Below, piece after piece: positions 17,702 through 26,833 of a stretch of DNA of 64,000 bases. The first letter of the stretch is position 1. Each line of letters starts with the position of its first letter. Source of the stretch: Vitreoscilla massiliensis (GTDB lineage: Bacteria; Pseudomonadota; Gammaproteobacteria; Burkholderiales; Neisseriaceae). The notes beneath the pieces were generated by a model, which ran no database searches, had not been told where the DNA came from, and was given only the letters and a program-made list of their open reading frames with translations. Both the position numbers and the translations under genes were made by a program. Where the stretch lies: assembly GCF_001457815.1 (NCBI RefSeq), contig NZ_LN898216.1, forward strand, positions 1 to 64,000, in the 5' to 3' direction.

Positions 17702-18556
17702 TTACTGTTTTTGTAAAGCCGCGATGCGGTTGTCCAAGGTCGGGTGGGTGCTTAACAAAGAGTCTTTTTCACCACCGGCGATGCCCATTGCATTCATCTC
17801 TTTCGGCAAAGTGCTTTCGCCATTGCCTTTTAAGCGTTGCAAAGCGGCAATCATTTTTTGTGGGCCAACCAGCTTGGCCGCGCCGGCATCGGCACGGTAT
17901 TCGCGTTGGCGGCTGAACCACATCACCACGAAGCTGGCCAAGAAGCCGAACAAGAGTTGCAATACCATGCTCACCAAGAAGAAGGTGCCACTGCTTTCCG
18001 CTCCCTCTTCGTCGGAGTTATTGCCGGCCACCATATTGGCGATTAAGCGCGACAAGAACACCACAAACGTGTTCACCACGCCTTGGATCAAGGTCAAAGT
18101 CACCATGTCGCCATTGGCCACGTGCGACATCTCGTGTGCCAATACCGCTTCCACTTCTTCGCGCGTCATGCCGTTTAACAAACCGGTACTGACCGCCACC
18201 AAAGAATTGTTTTTGCTCGGACCGGTGGCAAACGCATTTTCTTCAGGCGCATCGTAAATCGCCACTTCAGGGCGTTTCAAACCCAATTGGCGCGCTTGGT
18301 TGTCGACGGTATTCAATAACCATGCTTCGGTTTCATTGCGAGGCTGTTCAATCACATAAGCGCCGGTCGATTTTTTCGCCATCCATTTGGACATCATTAA
18401 AGACATGATGGAGCCGGTAAAGCCCACCACCGCCGAGAAGGCCAATAAACCCATCAAATTATTGGGGTTACCACTGATACCCAAAACCGACAAAATAATG
18501 CCGATGACCAGCATCACCGCCAAGTTAGTCAGAATAAAGAAAAAAATCCGCTTCAT
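17702..18556 (-). CDS. htpX: Membrane zinc protease HtpX
   Basis: This 284-residue inner-membrane M48 metalloprotease degrades damaged membrane proteins. Two N-terminal membrane segments (about 5-25 and 38-58) precede the zinc motif HEMSH near residue 140, and two more hydrophobic segments follow (about 150-170 and 185-210). The third zinc ligand Glu is in REYRADAGAAKLVG. Length is typical. AAAGGGAAC upstream supports the start at 18556. It stands alone. Confidence 0.96.
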   Translation of the reverse strand: MKRIFFFILTNLAVMLVIGIILSVLGISGNPNNLMGLLAFSAVVGFTGSIMSLMMSKWMAKKSTGAYVIEQPRNETEAWLLNTVDNQARQLGLKRPEVAIYDAPEENAFATGPSKNNSLVAVSTGLLNGMTREEVEAVLAHEMSHVANGDMVTLTLIQGVVNTFVVFLSRLIANMVAGNNSDEEGAESSGTFFLVSMVLQLLFGFLASFVVMWFSRQREYRADAGAAKLVGPQKMIAALQRLKGNGESTLPKEMNAMGIAGGEKDSLLSTHPTLDNRIAALQKQ

Positions 18557-18907
18557 GTGTTCCCTTTTATATGTGCATTAAAGTGTGTTTTCAACATGAA
18601 TAATATTAAGGCATTTTTTTCAAATTTCAGATTTTTTAAGCAATTTTACATACACATAGCAGCCGTTCAATCCTGAATGTTTAAACTATGCAGACACTCT
18701 AAGCAGCCATCTGTCCTAACTCCATCCTATCAGCGCCTGAATTCATCTATCTGCAACACAGTATTTACCATCCTAACTCACTCTGACTTTTAAGCTGACT
18801 TAGCCCTAAAATCTCCGTATGCGCTTTAAAAATACCCCGCGCAGTGTTCGGTATCAACACTGATGCAAACACTCCCACCTCACCACTACATACGGCATTG
18901 CAGCAAC

Positions 18908-18950
18908 CCATGCGGCCTGTAAACCCAACCCTGTCTTACAGGCCGCATGG
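18908..18950. repeat. Inverted DUS pair
   Basis: CCATGCGGCCTGTAA pairs with TTACAGGCCATGG-type bases as a perfect 15-bp stem with a 13-nt loop. It lies beyond the proA terminator. Confidence 0.7.
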
Positions 18951-18974
18951 TCATCAATGCTCTAAAGCAGCCAC

Positions 18975-19005
18975 AAAAAAAAGCCATACCGACAGGCATG
19001 GCTTG
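18975..19005 (-). terminator. Intrinsic terminator of proA
   Basis: On the minus strand AAGCCATGCC pairs with GGTATGGCTT (one G-U) across a 4-nt loop and is followed by eight T. It begins 23 bases past the proA stop. Confidence 0.9.
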
Positions 19006-19027
19006 TTGATTGATATTTGTACAGAAT

Positions 19028-20287
19028 TTAAACGCGCACTTGGCCGCTGCCCAATACAATCCATTTTTGATTGGTCAAACCTTCCAAACCTACGGGACCG
19101 CGCACATGGATTTTGTCGGTAGAAATGCCAATTTCCGCGCCCAAACCGTATTCAAAGCCATCGGCAAAACGCGTAGACGCATTGACCATCACGCTGGCCG
19201 AATCGACTTCACGCAAGAAGCGTTGGATGTCGGCATAATCGTTGGTGACGATGCTGTCGGTGTGATGGCTGCCATAGTGGTTGATGTGGGCGATGGCCTC
19301 GTCCAAACCGTCGACCACGCGCACAGACAATATCGGCGCCAAATACTCGGTAAACCAATCTTCCTCAGTCGCGGCTGCGATGTTGTTTAACACCGCCTGC
19401 GTGCGCTCACAGCCGCGCAATTCAACTTCTTTGGTGGCATAAGCGGCCTGTAAACGCGGCAACACAGTCGCTGCAATGTCTTGGTGCACCAATAAGGTTT
19501 CCATGGTATTGCAAGTACCGTAACGTGAGGTTTTGGCATTCATGGCGATGCTCACCGCCATGTCCAAATCGGCATCGCGGTTGATGAACACATGACACAC
19601 GCCGTCCAAATGTTTGATGACAGGCATGCGCGCTTCCTCGGTAATGCGTTTCACCAAGCCTTTGCCACCGCGCGGGATGATCACATCAATAAACTCATTC
19701 AAAGCCAACATTGCGCCCACTGCGGCGCGGTCGGTGGTTTCAAACAAACGCACACACGCTTCTGGCAAACCGGTTTCACGCAAAGCTTGGTAAATGACTT
19801 TGGCGATGGCTTGGTTGCTGTGGAACGATTCTGAACCACCGCGCAGCAAACAGGCATTGCCTGATTTCAAGCACAATACCGCCGCATCTATGGTCACATT
19901 CGGGCGCGATTCGTAAATCATGCCGACCACGCCCAAAGGCGCGCGCATTTTGCCCAGTTTCAAACCATTGGGCAGGATTTTAAAATCGTCCATTTCACCC
20001 ACAGGATCGGCCAAAGCCGCTACTTGGCGCACGCCCTCGGCCATTTGCGCGATGGATTTGGCTGAAATGCGCAAGCGATCTACCATCGCCGCATCCAAGC
20101 CATTCGCTGCCGCCGCGGCCGTGTCTTGGTCATTGGCAGCCAAAATATTGTCTTGCTCTGCCTCTAACAATTCGGCCATGCGCAATAAAGCCTGATTTTT
20201 TTGCGCGTTTGTCGCTGCCGCCAACACCCGAGATGCGGCTCTGGCATCTTCACCGTATTGACGCACCAGCGCTACCACATCGGTCAT
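19028..20287 (-). CDS. proA: Gamma-glutamyl phosphate reductase
   Basis: This 419-residue enzyme performs the second step of proline synthesis, reducing glutamyl-5-phosphate with NADPH. The catalytic Cys lies in RYGTCNTMETLLVH, and the family blocks PLGVVGMIYESRPNVT, CLLRGGSESFHSN and VNASTRFADGFEYGLGAEIGIS are present. Length is typical. It is the last gene of the minus-strand unit ppk2-mug-DUF1963-proA, 14 bases behind DUF1963. A DUS at 19441-19453 is read through as part of the protein (LQAAYA). proB is not adjacent. Confidence 0.96.
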   Translation of the reverse strand: MTDVVALVRQYGEDARAASRVLAAATNAQKNQALLRMAELLEAEQDNILAANDQDTAAAAANGLDAAMVDRLRISAKSIAQMAEGVRQVAALADPVGEMDDFKILPNGLKLGKMRAPLGVVGMIYESRPNVTIDAAVLCLKSGNACLLRGGSESFHSNQAIAKVIYQALRETGLPEACVRLFETTDRAAVGAMLALNEFIDVIIPRGGKGLVKRITEEARMPVIKHLDGVCHVFINRDADLDMAVSIAMNAKTSRYGTCNTMETLLVHQDIAATVLPRLQAAYATKEVELRGCERTQAVLNNIAAATEEDWFTEYLAPILSVRVVDGLDEAIAHINHYGSHHTDSIVTNDYADIQRFLREVDSASVMVNASTRFADGFEYGLGAEIGISTDKIHVRGPVGLEGLTNQKWIVLGSGQVRV

Positions 20288-20301
20288 GTTCTACCCTTTA
20301 T

Positions 20302-21120
20302 CTAAAAACATTGCATCACGCACCAACAGCGCTCAAAACGCTGTTGGTGCAAATCTTGTTTGCGTATCCAAAAATACAGCACGCCACAATCCCCCCACAT
20401 CATGCCACATTCTTTGTCGTTGCTGTCCAATTGCAACAGCAAAACCCACTCATTCGGGGTGCCATCGGCTTCAAAGAATTGCTTGGCCATGCGCGTACAC
20501 AAGCGCTCCATACCGTCTTGTAAATTGGTGGAATGCCCAAGCAGCTGGTTATAGCGGCCTGAATTCATCTCATACACATGCTCTTCCAACTCACCCAAAG
20601 CCATCCACTGTTTGCGCGTCATGCCCACTTTCGGCCATGCCAAGCTGCTTTCATCGGGAAACGTGGTTTGCGGCTGAAACGAGGTGGCTGCGCTCAAAAA
20701 CTGGTTTTCTGAGGCCAAGTTTTCCGGCGGCTCGGCGGGATGCAGCTCGCTCACCGTGCCATCAAAATAACGCACGGCAAAATGCCAATAATCGTCTGGC
20801 ACATCGCCCCAATGCTCGTTAACCGCATCGTAAAAGAAATACAGCCAGCCACTTGCGGGCAATTGCGCCTCGCTGTCCATGGCATGGATGTCGGCCACAT
20901 TGATTTGGGCAATAAAGGCCAAAGGTTTGCCATGTGCATGGGGCCAGTCTATGCTCACGGGCAAATCCGGCATGCCGCCGATTTTGCTGTCGCCCACAGC
21001 CAGCGTTTGTTGGGTTTCCAGCTTGATTTTAATGGCTGCGCGCAAGGTGGGCAGCAAATGCGTCCACAACTCTGTCAAACCGAATGCCTCAAACAAACTG
21101 GCCATTTCTGCTTTATCCAC
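20302..21120 (-). CDS. YwqG family protein (DUF1963)
   Basis: This 272-residue cytoplasmic protein fits the YwqG/DUF1963 family. It shows the opening KIGGMPDLPVSIDWPHAHGKPLAFIAQIN, the middle GWLYFFYD, and the end LLQLDSNDKECGMMWGDCGVLYFWIRKQDL. The family function is unknown. GTG at 21120 is preferred because AAGGGG precedes it at good spacing; ATG at 21105 is the alternative. It lies between the DNA glycosylase and proA with gaps of 25 and 14 bases, so it is cotranscribed. Confidence 0.88.
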   Translation of the reverse strand: MDKAEMASLFEAFGLTELWTHLLPTLRAAIKIKLETQQTLAVGDSKIGGMPDLPVSIDWPHAHGKPLAFIAQINVADIHAMDSEAQLPASGWLYFFYDAVNEHWGDVPDDYWHFAVRYFDGTVSELHPAEPPENLASENQFLSAATSFQPQTTFPDESSLAWPKVGMTRKQWMALGELEEHVYEMNSGRYNQLLGHSTNLQDGMERLCTRMAKQFFEADGTPNEWVLLLQLDSNDKECGMMWGDCGVLYFWIRKQDLHQQRFERCWCVMQCF

Positions 21121-21145
21121 GCGCCACCCCTTTCATTCCGCTGCT

Positions 21146-21706
21146 TCAGTGATTAAGAAATACCCCGTCCCACGCCTGCTGCCATTGCTGTTTTTTCAGT
21201 GCATATGCCATGGTGTGAGCAGGACTGCTCGATGGCAAGGTCAGCGTGTGTATGTCAATTTGAGCGGCCTGTAAACTTCGCAAACCCCATTTGGCCGCCT
21301 GCCCTCCATTAAACCACACTTGCGCTATGCTCGGATGCTCGCGCAACATGGCAGCAATGTCGCGAATCTCGGCCGCGCGTATGGCACTGTCCAAACTGCC
21401 TTGCCGCTGTGCTTGCGCCACCACATCCCATATCACCACTGGCAACAACTGCACTTGCTGTATTTTGTCGGCATATGGCAAGCTTTGCAAATCCACACCA
21501 CTGATTTCGCTCAACAAACGCCAAAATTGATTGCGTGGATGGGCATAATATTGCTGCACTTGCAGCGATGCTTCTCCCGGCAAGCTGCCCAATATCATGA
21601 TTTTAGGCTGCTTGCCGATGATGGGCGCAAATGCCTGCTTTATTGCTACAGACTCTGCGCTGCTTGCAGGAGTAAGACCCGCCCTCACTTGATTTGTTTT
21701 GGCCAT
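21146..21706 (-). CDS. DNA-deoxyinosine (hypoxanthine) glycosylase
   Basis: This 186-residue protein belongs to the uracil-DNA-glycosylase superfamily, in the branch annotated as DNA-deoxyinosine glycosylase, which removes deaminated adenine from DNA. The blocks ILGSLPGEASL, QYYAHPRNQFWRLL and TLPSSSPAHT are characteristic. The start at 21706 overlaps the ppk2 end by 22 bases, showing translational coupling. A DUS at 21264-21274 encodes part of SLQAAQ. Substrate preference is inferred from the family only. Confidence 0.88.
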   Translation of the reverse strand: MAKTNQVRAGLTPASSAESVAIKQAFAPIIGKQPKIMILGSLPGEASLQVQQYYAHPRNQFWRLLSEISGVDLQSLPYADKIQQVQLLPVVIWDVVAQAQRQGSLDSAIRAAEIRDIAAMLREHPSIAQVWFNGGQAAKWGLRSLQAAQIDIHTLTLPSSSPAHTMAYALKKQQWQQAWDGVFLNH

Positions 21707-22500
21707 TCGGAAGTATCTACCACGGGGTATTGCGGATTCATTTGGCGCAAATGGTGTAATAAAATTTGCAGCACGATGATGTTGCGCGTGGACTTGGAAT
21801 CGGCCGGCACCACATACCACGGCGCGGTAGCGGTCGAGGTTTTGCGCATCACGCGTGCGTATTGGCTTTGAAATTTGTCCCACAGTTGGCGGTCTTCCAA
21901 GTCGCTGGGGTTGAATTTCCAGTTTTTACACGGGTCATCGATGCGCTGTTGCAAACGCTCGCGTTGTTCGTCTTTGGAGATGTTTAAGAAAATTTTCACC
22001 ACTTCCGTCCCGGTGTCGGTCAACATGGTTTCAAATGCCTTGATGTGTTCGATGCGCTTGGCTTCGGTATCGGCCGAAATCCATTCTTTCACCTTGGTCA
22101 CCAACACATCTTCGTAATGGCTGCGGTTGAAGATGGCGATTTCACCGTTTTTCGGCACCACCATGTGCACGCGCCACAAATAATCACGCGCCAATTCGGC
22201 CTCGCTCGGGGCTTTGAATGCCTCGACGCGCACGCCCAATGGGTCGACGTTCTGAAACACATGGCGGATGGTACCGTCTTTGCCCGAGGTGTCCATGCCT
22301 TGCAAGATGATGAGCAGTTTGCGCTTGCCCTCGCCATACAAACGGTCTTGTAAGGCATCCAATTCGCTCGACAATTCTGCCGCCAATTGATTGCGGTCAT
22401 TTTTGGTTTTGGGGATGTCTTTGCTGTATTTGCACGGATGGTCTTTCCACTGCCATTTTTTATCGCCATCCACCAAAAAACGTTTAATGTCAAAAGCCAT
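21685..22500 (-). CDS. ppk2: Polyphosphate kinase 2 family protein
   Basis: This 271-residue enzyme transfers phosphate between polyphosphate and nucleotides. Walker A is GMDTSGKDGTIRHVF (about residues 70-84), the lid region includes VHMVVPKNGEIAIFNRSHYEDVLV (Walker B), and WKFNPSDLEDRQLWD follows. The single-domain length fits the class that phosphorylates nucleoside mono- or diphosphates. It is the first gene of a four-gene minus-strand unit, with an AGGA-type ribosome binding site. Confidence 0.93.
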   Translation of the reverse strand: MAFDIKRFLVDGDKKWQWKDHPCKYSKDIPKTKNDRNQLAAELSSELDALQDRLYGEGKRKLLIILQGMDTSGKDGTIRHVFQNVDPLGVRVEAFKAPSEAELARDYLWRVHMVVPKNGEIAIFNRSHYEDVLVTKVKEWISADTEAKRIEHIKAFETMLTDTGTEVVKIFLNISKDEQRERLQQRIDDPCKNWKFNPSDLEDRQLWDKFQSQYARVMRKTSTATAPWYVVPADSKSTRNIIVLQILLHHLRQMNPQYPVVDTSEWPKQIK

Positions 22501-22548
22501 TTTTTCTTTTCCTTTCGCTGTCGGCTATAATAAGCAGCTTGATGAATT

Positions 22549-22560
22549 TACAGGCCGCTT
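22549..22560 (-). repeat. Single DUS between ppk2 and purN
   Basis: TTACAGGCCGCT lies in the 83-base gap between two divergent genes. It is unpaired. Confidence 0.65.
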
Positions 22561-22583
22561 GAAAACGGTAGGACAGCAACGCA

Positions 22584-23216
22584 ATGAATAAAAATGTGGT
22601 GATTTTAATCTCAGGTCGAGGCAGCAATATGCAAGCCATTGTCAACGCACACATCGCTGGCGCCGACATCAAAGCCGTCATCAGCAACCGTCCTGATGCC
22701 GCTGGTTTGGCTTGGGCTAACGAACGTGGCATCACCACTGCCGTCGTCAATCACCGCGACTTCGACAGCCGCGAAGCATTTGACGCCCAATTGCAACACA
22801 CCATCGATGCTTACCAACCTGATTTGGTGGTACTTGCAGGTTTCATGCGCATTTTAACCGCGGATTTCTGTCTGCACTACCAAAATCGCCTGCTCAACAT
22901 TCACCCTTCTTTACTGCCTTCTTTCAAAGGTTTACACACCCACCAAGCAGCCATCGATGCGGGCTGTAAATTGGCCGGCTGCAGCGTGCATTTTGTCACC
23001 CCAGAATTGGACCATGGCCCGATCATTTCGCAAGGCGCAGTACCGATTTTGCCCGATGACACCGCCGACAGTTTGGCCGAACGCATCTTGAGTGTGGAAC
23101 ACAGTTTGTACCCACAAGCCGTTGCCGACTTTGTAAATAACCGTTTACAAATTAAAGACGGCATCGTCACCAACCAACAGCCAGCTTCTGCCAGCAGTAA
23201 ACTTTTGGCATTTTAA
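22584..23216 (+). CDS. purN: Phosphoribosylglycinamide formyltransferase
   Basis: This 210-residue enzyme transfers a formyl group from 10-formyl-tetrahydrofolate to GAR in purine synthesis. The opening VVILISGRGSNMQAIV, the catalytic region RLLNIHPSLLPSFKGLHTHQAAIDAG (with the active-site Asn and His) and the Asp in PELDHGPII are all present. Length is normal. It is the first gene of a seven-gene plus-strand unit running to 27151. Confidence 0.97.
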   Translation: MNKNVVILISGRGSNMQAIVNAHIAGADIKAVISNRPDAAGLAWANERGITTAVVNHRDFDSREAFDAQLQHTIDAYQPDLVVLAGFMRILTADFCLHYQNRLLNIHPSLLPSFKGLHTHQAAIDAGCKLAGCSVHFVTPELDHGPIISQGAVPILPDDTADSLAERILSVEHSLYPQAVADFVNNRLQIKDGIVTNQQPASASSKLLAF

Positions 23217-23257
23217 GCAGACTAATAATGGTTTAATTATTAGAAACCGAGGATTAC

Positions 23258-23938
23258 ATGCAACAAATCATCAAAGTTTTAGGCATTTCTGCGGTATTAT
23301 TGGCAGCCAACAGCGTGTATGCACAAAGCGTGGCCTTTCCCAAAAATGCGGCCTTAACCTATTCTGGCAATGGCGGCGTGACCGCCACCATGGGTTTTAA
23401 CCGCAGCAGCAGCGCTTACAACATCAACACCACGTTTAAAATTCCGCTCTACAGCATGCAATTTCGCTCCAGTGGTGGCATGAATGGCAACACCATGGTG
23501 CCTAACAGCTACAGCGATACCCGCCGTGGCAAATTGTACGCACAAGCCAAATTCAATCATGGCAGTAAAACCATTACCTATGGCAAAGCCGGTGAAAACA
23601 AAACCGCACCGATGCGTGGCGTGCCGATGGACTTGTTCAGTTTGGCATGGCAATTGTCTTTGAACAATGGCAAGGTCAGCGGCGTGTCGCAATTTACCAA
23701 TGGCAAAAAAGTGTATAACGAAGCCACCAATATTCGTGCCGCAGGCACCCAAACCGTGAAATTCAAAGGCCAGCCTTTGAGCGTCAATGTGTATCGCGCC
23801 ACCCGTGGCGGCGATGTGATGGAATACGGCTTGGCGCCTAGCCTGGGCAACATCCCTGCGTTGATACGCTATACCGATGACGGTAAAACCTATCAACTTA
23901 ACTTAACTGCCGCGACTTTAGACGGCAAGAAATACTAA
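23258..23938 (+). CDS. DUF3108-like periplasmic protein
   Basis: This 226-residue protein has a signal peptide (ending SVYAQS) and a beta-rich mature domain with RRGKLYAQAKFNHGSKTITYG and SLAWQLSLNNGK. This resembles DUF3108 proteins, which often follow purN in betaproteobacteria. The function is not known; an envelope role is likely. Its stop codon directly abuts the ATG of the next gene, so the two are translationally linked. GAGG upstream supports the start. Confidence 0.75.
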   Translation: MQQIIKVLGISAVLLAANSVYAQSVAFPKNAALTYSGNGGVTATMGFNRSSSAYNINTTFKIPLYSMQFRSSGGMNGNTMVPNSYSDTRRGKLYAQAKFNHGSKTITYGKAGENKTAPMRGVPMDLFSLAWQLSLNNGKVSGVSQFTNGKKVYNEATNIRAAGTQTVKFKGQPLSVNVYRATRGGDVMEYGLAPSLGNIPALIRYTDDGKTYQLNLTAATLDGKKY

Positions 23939-25198
23939 ATGAACAATCCGCAACTCATTCATACCGAACGCCTGATTGCCGAAGTGAGCTTATTCCGCTC
24001 ACCGGCAGACATGGTGTTGTCGAAATTCTTTAAAGACCACAAAAAACTCGGTCGTCAAGACCGCCACGAAATCGCTGAAACCGTGTACGCCGCACTGCGC
24101 CATTGGCAAAAACTGCACATGGTGTTGGGCGACAAAGCGCCTACACGCTTGTTGGCTTTGGGTGCTTTGGTCATCGGTCGCGGTGTCAGCATTGCATCTC
24201 TGTCTGACATCATCAATGAAGCCGAACGCACCGCTTTAAGCGGCCTGAAAGCCGCTAAAACTGAGTTTACAGGCCGCTTAAACACTGCCAGCGAATTGCC
24301 ACAGTGGTTGGTAGAGCGCATGCAAGGCCAATACAGCGATGAAGACATCGTTGCCATCGGTCAGGCTTTAAGCCACGCCGCGCCGCTGGACACCCGTGTG
24401 AACACCATCAAAGGCAAACGCGACAAAGTGTTGGCACAATTGGCCGCCGAAGGCTTTAAAGCCGAAGCCACACCGTTCTCACCTTGGGGCATACGCTTTC
24501 AAGACAAAGCCGTCATCAACAAAAATCCTTTGTTCTTAGATGGCATCTTGGAAGTACAAGACGAAGGCAGCCAATTGCTGGCCTTATTGTCTGGTGCCAA
24601 ACGCGGCGAAGTGGTGGTGGATTTCTGTGCCGGCGCCGGTGGCAAAACCTTGGCCATGGCCGCGATGATGAACAATACCGGCCGCTTGTATGCGATGGAC
24701 GTGTCTGAAAAACGCTTGGCCAACATCAAGCCACGCATTGCGCGTGCGGGCGTGGGCAACATCACCCCACAACGCTTGGACCACGAACGCGATTTGCGTT
24801 TGAAAAAACTGTGGAACAAAGCCGACCGTGTGCTCGTGGATGCCCCATGCTCAGGCTTGGGCACTTTGCGCCGCAATCCCGATTTGAAATACCGTCAAAG
24901 CAACGACAGCATAGATGAATTGGTGACTTTGCAAGCGCGCATTTTGGATTCGGCGGCGCATTTGGTCAAACGCGGTGGCTATTTGATTTATGCCACTTGC
25001 AGTGTTTTGGCCGAAGAAAACCAAAACCAAATTCAAAATTTCCTATCGACCCATTCGGAATTTAGCTTGGTCAATTGCAGTGACTTACTGAAAAGTAATA
25101 AAATAGCGCTCGATACAGGCGAATTCTTGCAATTAAATCCTGCTACACACCATACCGACGGCTTTTTTGCCGCGGTGATGCAAAAATCTTCATCTTAG
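23939..25198 (+). CDS. RsmB/NOP2-type rRNA cytosine methyltransferase
   Basis: This 419-residue SAM-dependent methyltransferase should form 5-methylcytosine in 16S rRNA. The SAM site is VVDFCAGAGGKTLAMAAMM, and the two catalytic Cys motifs are DAPCSGLGTLRRNPD and YATCSVLAEENQNQI. The N-terminus is RsmB-like, but without experiments RsmB and RsmF cannot be separated. An inverted DUS pair lies inside the gene (24238-24279), read as SGLKAAKTEFTGRL. The left copy ends GAA rather than GTAA, which avoids a stop codon in this frame. Confidence 0.93.
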   Translation: MNNPQLIHTERLIAEVSLFRSPADMVLSKFFKDHKKLGRQDRHEIAETVYAALRHWQKLHMVLGDKAPTRLLALGALVIGRGVSIASLSDIINEAERTALSGLKAAKTEFTGRLNTASELPQWLVERMQGQYSDEDIVAIGQALSHAAPLDTRVNTIKGKRDKVLAQLAAEGFKAEATPFSPWGIRFQDKAVINKNPLFLDGILEVQDEGSQLLALLSGAKRGEVVVDFCAGAGGKTLAMAAMMNNTGRLYAMDVSEKRLANIKPRIARAGVGNITPQRLDHERDLRLKKLWNKADRVLVDAPCSGLGTLRRNPDLKYRQSNDSIDELVTLQARILDSAAHLVKRGGYLIYATCSVLAEENQNQIQNFLSTHSEFSLVNCSDLLKSNKIALDTGEFLQLNPATHHTDGFFAAVMQKSSS

Positions 25199-25207
25199 GA
25201 ATACAGC

Positions 25208-25516
25208 ATGAGCGTGCAACAAACCATCCAAGACATCGTGAACAGCCACAAAGTGGTGTTGTTTATGAAAGGCGACAAACGCTTCCCTCAATGCGGCTTC
25301 TCTGCGCGTGCGGTACAAATTTTACAGGCCGCTGGCTGTGAAGATTTCCACACCGTGAATGTATTGATGGACGAAGGCATACGCCAAGGCATCAAAGAAT
25401 ACGCCAACTGGCCTACCATTCCACAATTGTATGTGAATGGCGAATTCTTAGGCGGCTCAGACATCATGTTGGAGATGTTTGAAGCTGGCGAATTGCAAAG
25501 CGCTTTAGCAGCATAA
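25208..25516 (+). CDS. grxD: Monothiol glutaredoxin
   Basis: This 102-residue Grx4-type protein carries the CGFS active site (RFPQCGFSARAVQIL, about residue 30) used to bind and pass on [2Fe-2S] clusters. The block WPTIPQLYVNGEFLGGSDI is the glutathione-binding part. Length is typical. It lies 9 bases after the methyltransferase gene, with AGGA upstream. A DUS at 25322-25332 is read as LQAAG right after the CGFS helix. Confidence 0.96.
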   Translation: MSVQQTIQDIVNSHKVVLFMKGDKRFPQCGFSARAVQILQAAGCEDFHTVNVLMDEGIRQGIKEYANWPTIPQLYVNGEFLGGSDIMLEMFEAGELQSALAA

Positions 25517-25518
25517 TC

Positions 25519-26163
25519 ATGATGCGGCGACTGTGGCGCGCTGTTTGGCGACTCACACTCGCCGTATTGTCATTGATACTGATATACGGCTTGGCTGCTT
25601 GGCTTTTGGGTAAGATGTCCACCCAAGCCAGCAGCCAATTTGTACATGATACGGAACCCTGTCATGACGTGTATGTGGTCAGCAATGGCGTGCATTTGAA
25701 TATTTTTCTGCCCATGCAATCAGAGGCGATGAATTGGCAACAATTCTTGCCTGCAAGCTTGGGCAAGTCAGATGCACCGATGGCACAAATCGGCTGGGGC
25801 AGCCGCGCGTTTTACACCCAAGTACCGACTTGGGCAGATTTAACCCCCAAAGTGGCTGCCCAAGCCTTGTTTTACGATGATGCGGTCTTGTACGTCCGCC
25901 CTGCTGCCATCCCCACTGCCGACCCCAAACATGTGCGCCGTGTGCGCATGTGTGCACGAGAATTGCGCAGCGTCAGCCACGACATCGTCCAACAGTTTGC
26001 ATCCACCACGCCTGTATCAGGATTTCAAGACTTTTACCCTGCACACGGTCATTACACACCCTTAATGACGTGCAATGAATGGATGCGACTGCGTTTACAA
26101 CACCGCAGCATGCCGATTTGGTCCCCATTTGACCGAGCCATTCTCAACCATTTACCCATTTAA
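25519..26163 (+). CDS. TIGR02117/DUF2459-type membrane-anchored protein
   Basis: This 214-residue protein has one N-terminal membrane segment (about 10-30) and an outside-facing domain. The blocks YVVSNGVHLNIFLP, QIGWGSRAFYTQVPTWADL and HYTPLMTCNEWMRLRL match the TIGR02117 family, where conserved His, Trp and Cys suggest a peptidase-like fold. The function is unknown. Two bases separate it from grxD, so it belongs to the operon. Confidence 0.82.
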   Translation: MMRRLWRAVWRLTLAVLSLILIYGLAAWLLGKMSTQASSQFVHDTEPCHDVYVVSNGVHLNIFLPMQSEAMNWQQFLPASLGKSDAPMAQIGWGSRAFYTQVPTWADLTPKVAAQALFYDDAVLYVRPAAIPTADPKHVRRVRMCARELRSVSHDIVQQFASTTPVSGFQDFYPAHGHYTPLMTCNEWMRLRLQHRSMPIWSPFDRAILNHLPI

Positions 26164-26178
26164 GCTTAAGGCCACACC

Positions 26179-26817
26179 ATGTCTAACCTACACATCATCG
26201 ATCACCCACTGGTGCAACACAAACTGAGTTTGATGCGCCAACAAGATTGCTCTACTTACAAATTCCGTACTCTGACCAATGAATTGGCACGCTTAATGGC
26301 ATATGAAGCCACCCGCGACTTCCCGGTTGAAGACTTTGACATGATAGGCTGGGAAGGCAACACCATCCAAGGCAAACAAATCAAAGGCAAAACCGTGACC
26401 ATCGTACCGATTTTGCGCGCTGGCATCGGCATGTTAGATGGCGTGATGGACATGCTGCCTACCGCCAAAATCAGCGTGGTCGGTTTGCAACGCGATGAAG
26501 AAACCTTGCAACCGGTGCCTTACTTCGACAAATTTGTACCCAAAGTCGAAGAACGCCCTGCCTTAATCATTGATCCTATGCTGGCAACCGGCGGCTCTAT
26601 GGTAGCCACCATTGATTTGTTGAAAAGCAAAGGCTGTAAAGACATCAAGGCTTTGGTTATTGTGGCAGCGCCAGAAGGCGTGAAAGTGGTGAACGATGCT
26701 CACCCTGATGTGAAAATTTTCACCGCCGCTTTGGACAGCCATTTGAATGAAAACGGCTACATCATCCCAGGCTTGGGCGATGCCGGTGACAAAATCTTTG
26801 GTACTGTACACCATTAA
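26179..26817 (+). CDS. upp: Uracil phosphoribosyltransferase
   Basis: This 212-residue enzyme salvages uracil to UMP with PRPP. The opening HIIDHPLVQHKLSLMR, TVTIVPILRAGIGMLDG, the PRPP loop IIDPMLATGGSMVATID and the C-terminal YIIPGLGDAGDKIFGT are all characteristic. Length is normal. It follows the TIGR02117-like gene by 15 bases. Confidence 0.97.
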   Translation: MSNLHIIDHPLVQHKLSLMRQQDCSTYKFRTLTNELARLMAYEATRDFPVEDFDMIGWEGNTIQGKQIKGKTVTIVPILRAGIGMLDGVMDMLPTAKISVVGLQRDEETLQPVPYFDKFVPKVEERPALIIDPMLATGGSMVATIDLLKSKGCKDIKALVIVAAPEGVKVVNDAHPDVKIFTAALDSHLNENGYIIPGLGDAGDKIFGTVHH

Positions 26818-26833
26818 TTTTTAAAGGATGGCA

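Larger units (their letters stand above)
18557..19027. other. Non-coding gap between proA and htpX
   Basis: No gene is seen in these 471 bases. The left part (18557-18650) is AT-rich and probably carries the htpX promoter. The right part holds an inverted DUS pair at 18908-18950 and the proA terminator. Confidence 0.6.
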